64,000 bases of DNA. Origin: Calendula officinalis. Taxonomy: Eukaryota; Streptophyta; Magnoliopsida; Asterales; Asteraceae. The stretch covers positions 78,862,901 to 78,926,900 of the forward strand of contig OY970829.1 of assembly GCA_963853835.1 (NCBI GenBank), written 5' to 3'. Both the position numbers and the translations under genes were made by a program. The notes under the pieces were generated by a model. The model was not told the origin of the DNA, did no database searches, and worked only from the letters and a program-made list of their open reading frames with translations. Positions 32,336 through 45,146 of this stretch are shown one piece after another. Position 1 is the stretch's first letter. The number at the start of each line of letters is the position of its first letter.

Positions 32336-35300
32336 AATCTCCCCCCCTTAGGAAGATTCCGTCCTCGGAATCACTACTCGGTCAAATAAAGCTGGGTAGC
32401 GATCTCTCATCTCAACCTCGGTCGCCTAAGTCATGTCAGCCTCTAAACTGTGTTTCCATTTAACCAAAACCATAGGAATCTTTTTCTTTCTTAACTTAGT
32501 CACTTTTCGGTCTAAAATTTCTATCGGTTCCTCAATTAATCTTTATTTGAATCAACTTTCAATTCTTGAACTCGTAATACTTGATCTAAGTTTTCGGGAT
32601 TGCATTTTCTTAAATAACAAACATTAAATGTATCATGAATTCTTGATAACTCAGGAGGCAAATCCATATTAACCGACTTATCGTTAACAACATAACGAAT
32701 ACGGAACGATCCAATGTAACAAGGTGGTAATTTACCCAATTTCCTGAATCAAATTACACCTTTCCGTGGCGAAACTTTTAAATACTCCATCTCACCTACT
32801 TCAAAAGTTACGGGTCTACGTTTCAGATCTGCATATATTTTTGTCTATCCCGAGCAGCTCTCAACGCTCACAAACAAACACAAAATGAATATATCCTCGA
32901 CTCAGTCTAAAATTCTCATGTCAAGTGATAATCCAAACTGTTTCCTTACTTGTCAACATTAATGTAATTTTTGTCAATCCACTCACTCGGAAATTATCGC
33001 GTGATGTAATTATTATTTGTACTTCTCTTGTAATTCAAAGTATATGCAACAACGTTTTCTTTCTCTAGGTGATAACAATTTCTCAACCATAGTCTCCAAT
33101 AAATCATAACCATCTTATATGGAACATGTTAAACTCCTCTGTGGTCTATACAAACAAAGTCTCCATTATATCCAAATTAAGTAACGATTACAAACTCCAA
33201 GTCATGGTTTGAGTAATTCTTCATGTGTCATTTTACTAATCCAAAAGCATAGGCAACATCCTTAACTCATTGTATATGGTCATGATAATTGTTTCAAAGT
33301 CTATAGTGATACATCATGTTCATTATTCCATCAAGATTTTGTACACTTTGGTTTAACTTTGTCTTGGGACTCACAAATTTTGAATCATCGGTGATAAAAT
33401 CTATGGTCATAATCCACTAATTTCAATAATACGCCTCTAATATGATTTTTTTTTCTATAACCGTAACTCAGATATAAGTCAAAGACATCTTTAATCCTCT
33501 AGAGTCTTTAACAACTAAAATTTATTCCCATCGTTATTTCTGATTTCATTTTTTTTTAATTTCTTAACATTCCTAACAGTTCAATTTCTCTTTGTGTCAG
33601 TCTCAAGACACATTGTTTAATCCTCTCGAAAATCTTATCATGTTGAGTGCATAGGCTACAATGTTTGCCTTACCCGACTAATATCAATTCTCACAATCAA
33701 AGTATTTCATCCATTCTAGTCAAATAATCATTCCAGTTTTTTAAAGTTTCAACTTCAAGTCTCAAGTGATCAGCAAACTAGAATTCAACCTTAGAACATT
33801 TCAAGATATCCTTGATAAATATAATCACAAATTATCTGGAAAATGACAACATACACGATTTATAAAATCTATAAACACAGTCGGGGCATTAATTAGACCA
33901 AAAGACATATCAATGAATTCATAATGGTCGTTCTGATGGTTCTATTAAAAATGGCATCCTCATATATTTAGATCTTGCACTGATACATTAATCCATCAAT
34001 ATCAAAATGATTCATAAATTCGGTTCGCTATGTCAATTTCAATATTCCATATACATCATAGGAAACAATGCAAGTATTTATAAAAAAATGCCTTAGGCTA
34101 TTCGTAAATCCCTCGGGTTCTATAACCGGTCATCTATTCTCTGTTACATCCATAACAAAGGCTAGAAAGACTCACACTTCATGAATAGACATTTTCAATT
34201 CACACTCTACAAGCCACTACATGTGACTTGACTTGTCACGGTAGAGATTTCATGTATTCTTATATTGTATGCTAGTCCAACCGCACTACTCAAGCTATGC
34301 CTATGATTACATCAAATTCATTTACATGCATTACATTTAAAGAAGTTTACAATATCCACTAGCAAATTAAATTGGATTCAGACACGGATTTTGTGAGTGA
34401 AATCAGAATACCACCAATCATCCTCACTTTTCGTGAAGTGAAGGAACAATTAAAATCGATTAATTTCAACTTGTCACGTACTTGCACAAAATCAACAATA
34501 AGTGATTTGCTCTAATACAGAGTAATATGTACACTTAATGAACAACTCGGTCTCCACGGACCACTGCACGTGTCCCGTCAGATAAAAGAAAAGAAACAAT
34601 CTTTTCATAACATATAATACTAGCTCTATTAGAGCTTAACCAATCCATGCCTAGGATCACATCAAAACCCGATATAGGTATTCAATAAAAGAGAAATATG
34701 AAAGCATGCACCATTTATTATTATATGAACTCCAGGCACATATGTTGTGTCCAAATCAATATACTACTAATTCAAGTACAATAAATCACAAAAGTACTCG
34801 GTTCTAGTTTATCACAAAATTCACAATCAAATTGAACTTCAGACACATATATTGTGACTAAAATTTGGAATATCATCCATCATCTTCACTTTCCATGAAG
34901 TGAAGAAACAACAAAAGTAATGATTTTCAATCTATCACAAATTTGCACAAAACATACATGAGTGATTTGTTCTAATAGTAAATAACATAAATACGGTATT
35001 GAGTTTATCAGAAACATACCCGTTATATCTTCATTAGTGACTAGAGTATCATCTTTCATCATCTTGTAAGCTCTACTTTCAGCTGAAGTAACATTTTTTA
35101 TCTTTTATACCATAGATGACTATCCCCCGACCGCCCTACTCCTTGACCTAGACCCTGTCTTCTTATCATAAGAGCACTCGCCCATTCTATGGCCCTTTTT
35201 TCTGTCAATTCTAACACACATTACTAGAAAATTTACAACCTTTTACCTGGTGCCCAAACGTTCCACATCCATTACATCGTACAGTTTCGGAAGTGCAAGA

Positions 35301-36266
35301 TCATGTATAAACTGATTTACATTTAATACACCATTCTGACTTTAGATTAGAATTACCAACTGACGACTTGTGGTTCTGATTTCTCTGTTTCTGGTTCCTT
35401 CGACATCAACTATATTGTTGTGTACCACAATCATTTAACTTTGATTTTTGTACAACTAATTCATCCCTATCCATATTTTCTTGGGTTTTATATTGTCCTC
35501 AACCACTTTAACCAAGGCAAAAGTCTTAGACAATGTTTCGGCTAACCCAACGGCGATCCTAATTTTTTTTAATTATTTTTTTTTTTAATTTTTTTTTTTG
35601 TGTGGCCATAAGGCTTCAATAAAGTTACGTATCGGTAACGCCTCGTCGGGTACCTCGTTTCTCATATCTTTAATCTTTTGTTAAATATTTCGCCAACCGA
35701 CATATTTTCTAACATATGTAACTCTATAACTACCTTCGATTTCGGGTCATCTCTGATGCATTCTAGTATTATTCGTAAAGTTTGTCTTGAATGGTTCTCA
35801 AGTAATACAATCCACTAATTGTTTACAAGTATACGGTTGATCCGAATCCATATGTGATGGAAATCCCAAGTTATGATACTGATATGATCTTTGAGGTTAA
35901 AATGAATTATAAAATTGAAGTTGTGTTTACTTGGATGTAGAGTCTAAGGTTATCGAAAATGTCACCAATTGTATAGTTGTAACTGGAGGAGTCTATGCTC
36001 GGGCTATCTGAACTTGTTGTTGTAATTCATGTATCGTATTTCTTGAGGTCAAGGGGTCGGGTTCTCTTTATCTTCCATACCTGTATTCTCAATCACAGCA
36101 TCTCACCAATTGATTAGTTTAACCCGTTAGTATTCTACCTACTAACCACAATTCATATTCACACTAATCCCTGCTTGTCAAGAATGATTGATCCACATGA
36201 GCCAAGGTTTGGGAACGGTACACCTAAATGTGCACACATTGCCAAACCAAGGCTCTGATACCAAAT
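32336..36266 (-). pseudogene. Relics of Gypsy gag-pol
   Basis: Recognisable pieces on the minus strand: a zinc knuckle CNGCGTFGHQVKGC (about 35234-35279); the protease end GFDVILGMDWLSSNRAS (about 34615-34668); an RT piece matching the FGLTNAP region (FGLINAPTVFIDFINRVC, about 33847-33910); the integrase C-terminus PPELSRIHDTFNVCYLRK (in 32536-32739); and a chromodomain with MVLVKWKHSLEADMT followed by TAG where Trp is expected, ending PRTESS-stop near 32345. The C-terminal ending and domain type match the intact Gypsy at 11.5-16.1 kb, so both are Tekay-like. Long stretches between the pieces are unreadable and the whole is much shorter than a full gag-pol. Confidence 0.8.
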
Positions 36267-38553
36267 TGTAACACCGTAAAATTTGAGCCAATTTTTTTTT
36301 TTTTTTTATTTTTTTTTATTTTTAAACAATACGGAAGCGTTATTTTATAAACATAAAATGATATACATATTTTATATTTCATAATGTTTCACAAGATTAT
36401 AATAATTAAAAGTACGATGTTAACTTCTATACGGCTCGACAACCAAAAACATCAGAGTTTGATCAATCAATTCTCAACAAGCCAAACACCACCAAAAGCT
36501 TTCATTAACAACCTGAAAAAATTCAACGAGGTGGGGATTAGCACAAAGCTAAGTGAATAGAATTAACAACCATATTGTATGATAATATTAATCAAGGAAC
36601 AACACATTGCATTTACACTTGTTCGACTTCCACAAGAACGAACAAGTTCTAGTTCGACTTCCACAAGAACGAACTAGTAAGTTCCAGTTCGACTTCCACA
36701 AGAACGAACTGGCAAAACAGAGGACCGGCAACCTAAATCATTGTCGGCCTAACAATGATAACCGATAGGTCGTTTACTAAACGGTACGGTAGAACTTCCT
36801 TTAAAATAACGAATAAGTTGAAGGTCCAACTATCGTAACCGAAAGTAACCGTAGCTCAGCTGAATTCACCATAGCTGACCTCTCCTATGTGCACATACAT
36901 CTATATAGCACTGCTATTAGGCAACCAAACTATACGTCATAGCTGTAATATTTCAACCTAAATGCCTTTTTCCAATCTAAATGCATTTTTTTCAAAATTG
37001 ATATTACAACACAAGTAAGATGGTTAAAACCACTCACCTTTGCACTTCTTCCTGTCACACTCAGTAGTCTTATTTCACTGAGTCTCTTTTCCTTTACCTG
37101 TGATACACAATATAAACTGAATTAACCCCATAATTCACCAAATAATACCATTTACTTGTACAAATTAAGAAATCAGCCATCTACTTTACGTACATCACCA
37201 TTTTGTTGCAACCTTACCAAATGTGCAATTACCATTATATTTTGACTCTTATGAGTCAAAGTTAAACACTTATCAATTAACAACAATTTCTAATACAAGA
37301 TTGAAACTAACTTTACACACTTAAAACATTACAAATTACTTGTATTTTGTCAAACTATCAATTACCACAAGATTAAGATTCGTGTAAGTCAAACATGACC
37401 AAACGCTCAAAACCAATATCTTTACAAATAATACAACCATTTAGTTTGCATCTTTGAAAATCTTGTGAAATTACCATTTCAAGACTTCCTTAAGTCAACC
37501 AAACTATTAAACTTATATTTAACTAACCTTTGACACATTTTGATTAAACGGATCAAAACGACAATTCTTAATTAACACACTTTCAACATCACATTTAACA
37601 TTCATAAAAACTTAACTTGACTTTTTTTACAATAAATATGACCCTTTTTGACGAAAGTCAAACTTCTAAATTTGACTAAAATCAACATATCACCAAATGA
37701 CCAAAACTCCATTTTCTTAGCCAAACACTAAATCTCCAATTAAGATTTCTCTAAAACTTTATTTAAAATCAGATTTTAATCTTAATTATCACTTACCACA
37801 TAACTATAAATCAAATATAATTAATTTAAACTAAACACCTAAATTTTCATGATTTTAGGCAATTCACTAACTATAGTGTTTTCTTGAAATCTTAACAGTT
37901 CAGATTTCTTTATATCAAATACATATATAATACAAGTAATGAACATAAAGAAATCATATAATCCAACAATTTTACCTTTTCAAACAAAAACAAACTAATT
38001 CAAACCCTAGTTCATCTTTTATACAAAAACTAAAAACCCTAACTTTTAGAATAAGAACCATTACCTTCACCTTGATTGAATTCGAATTCACAGAGAGGAG
38101 AATCGATAGACTTAACCAAATCTTCAATTTTATCCAAAAGAAAACTCAAGTTTGTGTATGTGTGTGTTTTTGGCGAGAAAGGCAGACAAGAAAAAAGATT
38201 AGTCAAAGTTTAAACCTTTCCCCACAATACACGTACCCACATGTAATAAATTCAGATTTTCACTTTAAAACCGTATCATATTGTATATTTGGTTTGTAGT
38301 AAATTTATTTAAAATACTTAACAAACTCTAATTTTAACAACAAAGATATTTTTAGAACTTTGGTCCAAAAGTGAACTCAAATATATAAAAATCATCTTAA
38401 TATTTATCTATCTCAGTTTTTACTAATTTTTAACCCCGTGGTTAAAAAATAAAATTAATTCAGATAATTCAAATAAAATAATATAAAATACTAAATGATA
38501 AAATATTACTTACCGAATGTAATAAAATACTAGGCTGGGTTCAGGGTGTTACA
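36267..38553 (-). repeat. Decayed Gypsy 5' LTR
   Basis: This is the partner of 30049-32335 at an offset of 6218 bases and has the same length. In element orientation it is the promoter-bearing LTR. Confidence 0.92.
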
Positions 38554-38558
38554 AAATC

Positions 38559-39034
38559 ACTACTTCAAAATGACTTGTTGATTTTTTGAAAAACTAAAAT
38601 CAAGAAATAAGGAGCTCCTTGCTTTTTAATTTTGACATTTCAAAAACTCAATAAATCAATAAATCATTTTGAAAAACTAATAATCACTATATTTTAATAT
38701 TACTTATAACAATTTCAAATTATAATAATGACTCAAGTAATTATCTGGAAAAGGGTAACTTTAAAGCAATTCATGTGATCTAGCCCAACACCCTAGAAAG
38801 GTCCGTCCACTACCGGATCAAAATTAAAATTAAAATAAAATCAATAATTGATAATTTAAAAAGAAAATACGGAATTGGGTTGATTGATCGATCATACACC
38901 AGACGGCCTGCCAACTGTGTTCTTGTCGACCTGAATTACCTCCAGATTCTTCTTCTGACTATTTGCATTCAAAATCAGTTTCACTTCAATTCGATTTACA
39001 CCTTTTTTCCGACTATTTGATCGATCAAATTACG
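38559..39034. other. Spacer and 5' leader of the RAB7-type exon
   Basis: The first 300 bases are AT-rich, with an imperfect inverted pair (TTTTTGAAAAACTAAAATC and a related TTTTGACATTTCAAAAAC) that may be a worn MITE. From about 38880 the base composition becomes that of a plant 5' leader running to the ATG at 39035. Confidence 0.4.
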
Positions 39035-39087
39035 ATGCCTTCAAGAAGAAGAACGCTTCTCAAAGTCATCATCCTTGGAGACAGCGG
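39035..39087 (+). pseudogene. First exon of a RAB7/RABG3-type small GTPase, orphaned
   Basis: The exon reads MPSRRRTLLKVIILGDSG up to a GT donor at 39088. This is the Rab7 start, including the first half of the P-loop (GDSGVGKTSL in the family). The next Rab exon, which should supply the rest of the P-loop, is not found downstream; the next coding pieces belong to CLPP6. It therefore looks like the 5' end of one gene joined to the body of another by deletion or rearrangement. Confidence 0.7.
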
Positions 39088-39510
39088 GTCAGTTGTTTCT
39101 TAATCTGCTTTTATGTTAGGTTATATAGTTAATTTGAGCTGAGAATCAGTTGATCTCGATTACTCTGTTTGCAAAGGGCAAAAAGCTGGATTTGGCTCTT
39201 GTGGTATAAAATTGATCGATTACTGTATAATGAACAAAAAATTGAAGCTCGAATTTCAAGTTAATAGAATTGATTTAGATTCAGGGAGTTTTTTTTATTA
39301 CTCTTGGAGAAACACTTTGATAAACAATCATAATATCTTTGTTTTCTGGCAATTATTTCCTAATCTAGCTTTTCAATTTTTTAAAATTTGGTTTTATTAA
39401 GATAGCAATTTTGATGCATGCGTCTCTATTTCATTTATGCAGTGATTTGGTTACCAATTCCATTTTGAAACTTCTAGCTCGCCTGATTGTCGGTTTGATT
39501 TTTTTTCCAG

Positions 39511-40946
39511 CAGAAGCTCCAAGTTGAAATCAATAGTTTGTGCGTTGCCGAATTCATCTAAAATCGGTATGTTTGGAATTGTATATTTATTGTTAGCTAT
39601 TATAGAATTTCTGCAAATAGAAGGTCAAACTGAAGCTATAGATATGTCTATTTAGCGTTTGAAGTATCTCTTGGTTATTATTGTTCATTCTTACCGTCAA
39701 TTGGAACGTGAAATTATGCTTAGAGTTGGATTCGTTGGTGCCTTCTTTAGAATTTTCTTACTAAGATGCTGCTGCTTATTTTTTTTTATGTTTTCTGAAC
39801 TTATATGATATGCTATATTAAAATGGTTGTCAAGTAAAATTCCATATGTTTCTGCTCATAACTTTAACTATGTTTTTCCTCAACAGGGTTATCAAGTAAA
39901 GCACAAAACTTGCAGTTAACTCCTGAGGAAATGAACTTACACACTCCTATTTCAAGGTCTAGTGTGTATACTCCCTTGACCCATAGCAATTATAAACTGT
40001 TATTCTTATCTATTTCACATGTTATTCTCATGGTTAAAGGCAGTATGATTGATAAGTACAAAAATGGTATTTGGTCATTATGAAAGCACTCAAAGCCAAT
40101 AGCTCTTGATAAGCTAAACTGATTATTTAGAGCAATGTCTTCAACAATATATTGAGAAATTTAATTTTATCTTATTATACTCTAAATGCCGGTTCCGGAT
40201 TGTTAGCATTTTTGTTGTATTTTTACATTTAGCAGTTACAGTCCAATTGTAGCAAGAAGAGGGGCTCCACCACCTATAATGCCAGCTGTGATGACTCCAG
40301 GTGGATCTTTCTACAGTATTATTCAGGAATCGTATTATTTTTGTTGGTCAACTCTCAGGTAGCTCAACGAGTTATGGCCACTATAGACGAAAACCTGGTA
40401 AATTTTCATTTCTTTTTAGTCATATTTGTGGTGGTAAATATAATAAATTGGTTAGAGTGAGTGAGTGTTTGTGTGTAGGTGTATGTGAATTGTCCTGCCA
40501 ATCTATGATTGCATGTGTTGGGTAAGATGATTGTTTATATTATTTTTGTATACAGTAATATTTAGTTAGTATGTTTTTGTAGATAAAACCTAAAAGTGTG
40601 TTTTGGAGTAGCTGCAAGTGAAGGAGCACTTGTTCTGGCAGGTGGAGAGAAAGGCATGCCAAATGCACCATCAACCACAAAGTGGATTATTATTTTTGTT
40701 TTATTTTTTAATTTGATGCTGGGCTATGTTGAGGCGCCAAGTGAATGAAGAATCGCCAATAAATAATAGCTTTTGCACTCTAATAATAATTTTGAAAAGC
40801 ATGCAAATATTGATATGATGTATTCGGGAGAAAGTGCAAGAATACACGGAGAGAGACTATCTGTTTCTGAGGTTCAAATACTCATTTGTGGATTTACTTG
40901 TCTCTTTTAGCAGGCATTGGACTCATTGATGGCATACGAATACTAG
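39511..40946 (+). pseudogene. CLPP6-type plastid Clp protease subunit pseudogene
   Basis: Intact CLPP6 is a catalytic subunit of the chloroplast Clp core. Pieces: 39511-39566 (KLKSIVCALPNSSK, near the transit peptide), 39887-39956 (LQLTPEEMNLHTPIS), 40236 to about 40400 (SPIVARRGAPPPIMPAVMTP, then DLSTVLFRNRIIFVGQ), about 40582-40682 (FGVAASEGALVLAGGEKGM, which holds the catalytic Ser), about 40745-40880 (EKVQEYTERD) and 40915-40946, ending at TAG. Introns are kept. Compared with the family, short losses recur: after TPGG, around GQ and QVAQRV, before FGVAAS, after EKGM, and between PNA and the HQPQ that contains the catalytic His. The frame changes repeatedly, so no Clp subunit can be made. 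Confidence 0.75.
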
Positions 40947-41425
40947 ATTTGTTCTACTGGCTGGGATGGATCTTTTTTGTTTTAGATTCTAATTAATCAC
41001 ATTTATTTCTGTTTTATGCACACCGACTATACTTAACTTCTAATTACTTGTACAACACATCCACATATATATATAAATGACTTGCTTTTGTCTTAACCTC
41101 ACCACCCATCTAATCTAATCTAATCTCTCTTATTTGAAAACTAAAGCAACTCAAACCCACAAAACATGTGTAACATAATTTGTAGGCTTAAATTTCTATA
41201 ACTAAATTACTTTTTTCTAATTTATAACATTCAGATTTCATGTCATAAAAACCAAACAAACACTTGTATCGTCTCTCTGTTTATGTTTCAAACATGATCC
41301 ATTACTTCAGTGTTTCTGCTAAATAAATATAACTAGAAACACAACCATAAATTGTTCACTCCCCTAGACTTGATATTACATATGCTCCCCTTATTTCATC
41401 AATTCAACGACATTCTACTCCAATC
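40947..41425. other. Convergent spacer between CLPP6 pseudogene and LEW1
   Basis: AT-rich 3' flank of both genes; no ORF or repeat of note. The short TAATC repeats near 41110-41125 are low complexity. Confidence 0.5.
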
Positions 41426-43360
41426 TTATGAACCTGCAAATATATTGAAATTTAAGTAAACATACCAACCTCTTTATTAAAATATATAAATTTAAGAAAT
41501 CTTCCCGGTTATGTACTCTAATTAGATTTATGTTACCTTTTAATGGACGACAAAATGTTACATATCCCACATTGTCAAAATTGCTATGTTATTTTATATT
41601 ACTATTATACGAGTCAAATATTCTTTTTATTATTACAATAATTTTAACTTTCAAATAATAAGTTTCAGAAGGGTGTATGTGTAATGCATTAAAAATTCAT
41701 TTTAAGCGATTCTTTACCCATCCGACCTGTTTACTTTCTAGATAAAACATAACTAAATCACCCCATTAAAAAATATTATGATTTTAATGTGGGGGATTAA
41801 GACAACAGATGTTTCTTTAATAAAATTCTTATCAACGTACCGTAGTTTTGCTTCACCTTAGTGAATCTGTGAATGGCTTTCAAAATCAAACCATATTTCT
41901 TGTACTTCAGTGGTCCCATGTGTCTACAACATAATTAAACTCAAAATTAATCCTCATAACATGACTTTATAATCAGAAAATAAAAGAATAAAAATAAAAT
42001 GAAAGTAGGCTTACACCATCTCGGTATAACGAATTCTCCATGCTGGAAAACCAAGATGGCACCTTGCGGGCCCATAAATTAATAGAAGATCAGGATCTGG
42101 CTCTGCATAACCTAATAAATAATAATAAACCATTTTAACACACAATATGACATTTCATATTTACCATATATGAATAAAATTACCAAAATAAAATAAATTA
42201 ATAAAGAAACAACAAACCAAGGGTCTTTAGTGCATCGCTTAAATGGGTTTCTGTAAAGAACGGTTTTTCTGAATCTCCGTTTACATAATATTTTTCAAAA
42301 AGTAGGTTCGCTGCTTTTGCGACTGCCTCTTTTCCATCAACAAGAGAAACAAATTCAAAATCCATTTGCTTTTTACTCAAAAGGGGTGCAGTTTTTGAAT
42401 TATCCTGCATAAATTGACAATAAATAACCATGTTCAGAAAAAAGTAAAGATAAAACCAGGATATTAGGCAAACGGTTTCGGGTCGAAACGGTAGTATTTT
42501 TACTATTTGGTTTGATACACAAATGCTTTTTGTTTTATATTTAATGCATCAGAAATGATTGCAGAAATTTTATTATTACAACATTAATCTAATTTTATTA
42601 ATAAAGCGATTTATAAGTATATTCATTAAAGATTAACTTAGATGGTTTTTAACCCATTTGACCCCTGTGTTCATGCATAATACAGCAAGATGATATGATA
42701 GAACACAATACATTGGAAAGCTCTGCAGAGCCAAATCTCTCTATGAAGACTTCCTTTGACTTTTTCAACACTCCTACATTTAGTAGGAAAAATAATATTA
42801 GACAGCAAATTATACATCAATACATGTAAATATGTAATATGGCTTCTATTCGATAAAGTAAAATAGGTACAAATAATATTAACAAAAAAAAAGGGGTCTG
42901 AAAGTTGTTAGTGCAACTTTACCTGCTCGGTCATATAGGCAGACTTTTTTCACACCAACAGCTGAAAGCCAGTCCAAAAGTTCAATAACTTTTGAGGTTT
43001 TACGGGCTTCATCACTGTCTATAACAATTCCAAGATATTTGACCCGATTTAAATTCAAATCTTTGTACTTTTGTACATATTCATTTGTTATAAGGTAGCT
43101 TTCAACTTCACGTAAGATCTCCCGGATAAAGTATAAAATGCTGAGGATTAAATGGAGAATGTTCCAGAGCAAGATAAACACAATGTTGCTATTCTGCATA
43201 ACAAATATATTAAAAACGATTTTTAATATATTTAAAAGATAAAGAAAAATATTTTTTAAAACATAATTACTTTGCTAATTCCATAATGTGAAAAGAAAGA
43301 AAAAGATAATACCTTTGAGATCCTGAGAAAAACCCTCTGTGATTCATCTACTAGATCCAT
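41426..43360 (-). CDS. LEW1: LEW1/NUS1-type subunit of dehydrodolichyl diphosphate synthase
   Basis: NUS1/NgBR-type subunit that joins a cis-prenyltransferase at the ER to make dolichol precursors for protein glycosylation. Seven exons on the minus strand: 43313-43360, 42923-43193, 42712-42773, 42218-42404, 42015-42111, 41841-41923 and 41426-41433. They total 756 bases, 251 residues plus stop, with phases that agree, close to the usual plant length. An N-terminal membrane segment (NIVFILLWNILHLILSILYF) is followed by NLNRVKYLGIVIDSDEA and LLDWLSAVGVKKVCLYDRAG, then GKEAVAKAANLLFEKYY and ARCHLGFPAWRIRYTEMVH. The C-terminus KVKQNYGS lacks the RXG motif of catalytic partners, as in plant family members. 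The last coding exon is only 8 bases. The leader has an intron: an acceptor CTGCAG lies just before the ATG. No faults seen. Confidence 0.9.
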
Positions 43361-44441
43361 AGTCTGCAGGCAAGAAATTAATTAATGAGTACATACTAAC
43401 CATATGTCCATATATATATAAATTAGCTTTTATTTAGTCAATAAAAATAGCCACAAAGTAATGAGTAATATTATTATAAAATTAAATCAAGTTGTGAAGG
43501 TTAGGTAAGGTGGTGAAACAGTACACAATTTTTTTTACTTTATTCTTCTTTATCAATTTTATTTCCATAAATCTTCTCTAAACAATTAGGTACCATAAAA
43601 TCCTAGTTCTCATCACTAGCAGAATTTCATATTTGGCTTTCTTCTGAAGGTCAAGCAAACTGCTTCCAGATTCAAACATGAAGCCAAACATTGTAAAAAG
43701 TACCAAAAATACAGATAGATGGTGTTAATTATTTTTTTGTTGGTATGATTCAATCAATAACAAATTCAAACTCAAATCAAGTCAACTATGGACCGTAACA
43801 ATCAAATAAGAGAAATAAAATTCCACAATTCCGGAAGAAGAAGAAAAAACTCACGAAATATAGATGCTCACTAAAAACCCTAAAATCAAAGGTAAATTGG
43901 GAAATTAAGCATAATTTAGAAGCAAAATCAGTACATACCGAATCTATTTTCTTAATATGTAATTGTAGAAATTCAATTCCGATTGTTGGCGACTGAAATT
44001 GAACAAAAAGGAAGTTTATATAAAAAGGGGCCAATATGAGACAATGGATGCTTCAATTGGTTGATCAACGGCTAGCATGAGCTTGAAGGTCTGCAGACAA
44101 CGATGGAGGTGAATTGATTGTATCTGCAATTCTTATATGTTTGTTTGATTGTATCTATTTTCGTTGGTCCCGCGAGATACTGCAAAACATATGTTCCAAC
44201 AGAGTGACACGCGTAAAATGTGACAACAGTAATTTACACAACTTCACCCTCAACTTATGTTTGATTTCCAGAATTAGTCCATTGATAATATATTTTTCAT
44301 TACTGATGATTGAATAATTACATGATGAATTACTAAAGTGATGACGCTACTCATCGCACTGTTATGTACCGATTTTGATATACCACTATATATTAATTGT
44401 ACAATAAATTCCTATTTATTTTTATCGGAATATATTAAGTG
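43361..44441. other. 5' leader, leader intron and upstream DNA of LEW1
   Basis: The acceptor TGCAG ends four bases before the LEW1 ATG. A probable donor (TTCG followed by GTATGTACTG on the minus strand, near 43938) ends a leader exon reaching to about 44050. Upstream to 44441 is AT-rich and carries no gene. AAGTG at 44437-44441 is the left target duplication of the Copia element. Confidence 0.5.
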
Positions 44442-44644
44442 TGTTGTGATACAAAATAGCCAAAACTCTAAGATTTCATTCCAACGATCAAGTTCATATA
44501 TTTTGGTGTGTTTTCAAACATACATCTCAACCTCTTTATATAGGCCACAAGTTGGCACTATAAGAGTCATAGAATAAATGACCATTACACAAGTTAATGA
44601 TAGGTGTAAATATAAGAAAACCAAAAGTCTAGTGAGTTACAATA
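44442..44644 (-). repeat. Copia 3' LTR (minus)
   Basis: This 203-bp LTR contains a TATA box complement TTTATATA at 44535-44542. It is identical to 51117-51319 by eye. Confidence 0.92.
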
Positions 44645-45146
44645 CTCCCCCTTGGTTGCTTAGATTTATATTGAACTATACATGCACTTCATCTTGTATC
44701 TTCAGACAATCCTTGAAACATTCGCCTCGTTAAAAACCTTGACGGAGAAAACCCTTTGGGACAAAACTCTGGTTGAAGGATAAAAGAGTACGATCAGGAT
44801 GTCTTGAGATAGGGAAGGAACCATATATGATGTGCCTCATTAAAACCTTGTTAAGAGAAAACCCTGTGGGACAAAAACTCTAACGAAGGACAAAAGAGTG
44901 CACAATGGCTAATAAGTAATCAACTCGATACTCCCCCTGAATTCAGCGATTCTTATTGAGTGTGGGATACAGTTAGTGTCTCATTAAAAAACTTTGTCAA
45001 GGTAAACCCAATGGGACAAAACCCTTGAACTAAAGAAAAAGAGCACACAAGCATTCATCGGGATGCTCCCCCTCACATGCACTCAACAGGGTGCAAAGCA
45101 TACGTCAGGATGCAATTATTATTTATATACAAGTGCATGATACATG

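Larger units (their letters stand above)
30049..38553 (-). mobile_element. Decayed Gypsy element with young, long LTRs
   Basis: The LTRs at 30049-32335 and 36267-38553 are both 2287 bp and almost identical by eye, differing in the T/A-rich run near their left ends. AAATC flanks the element on both sides (30044-30048 and 38554-38558). It lies on the minus strand: the primer site complement GGCTCTGATACCA is at 36251-36263 and the polypurine complement at about 32339-32350. The 3931-bp interior has no long ORF, only fragments of gag, protease, RT and chromodomain. A coding-dead element with fresh LTRs must have been copied by enzymes from a relative. Confidence 0.93.

Noticed and set aside
38559..40946. 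RAB7 and CLPP6 fragments as a Helitron or Pack-MULE capture
   Set aside because: No TC...CTRR ends, hairpin or long terminal repeats frame the block, and CLPP6 keeps its natural 3' end; local rearrangement is simpler.
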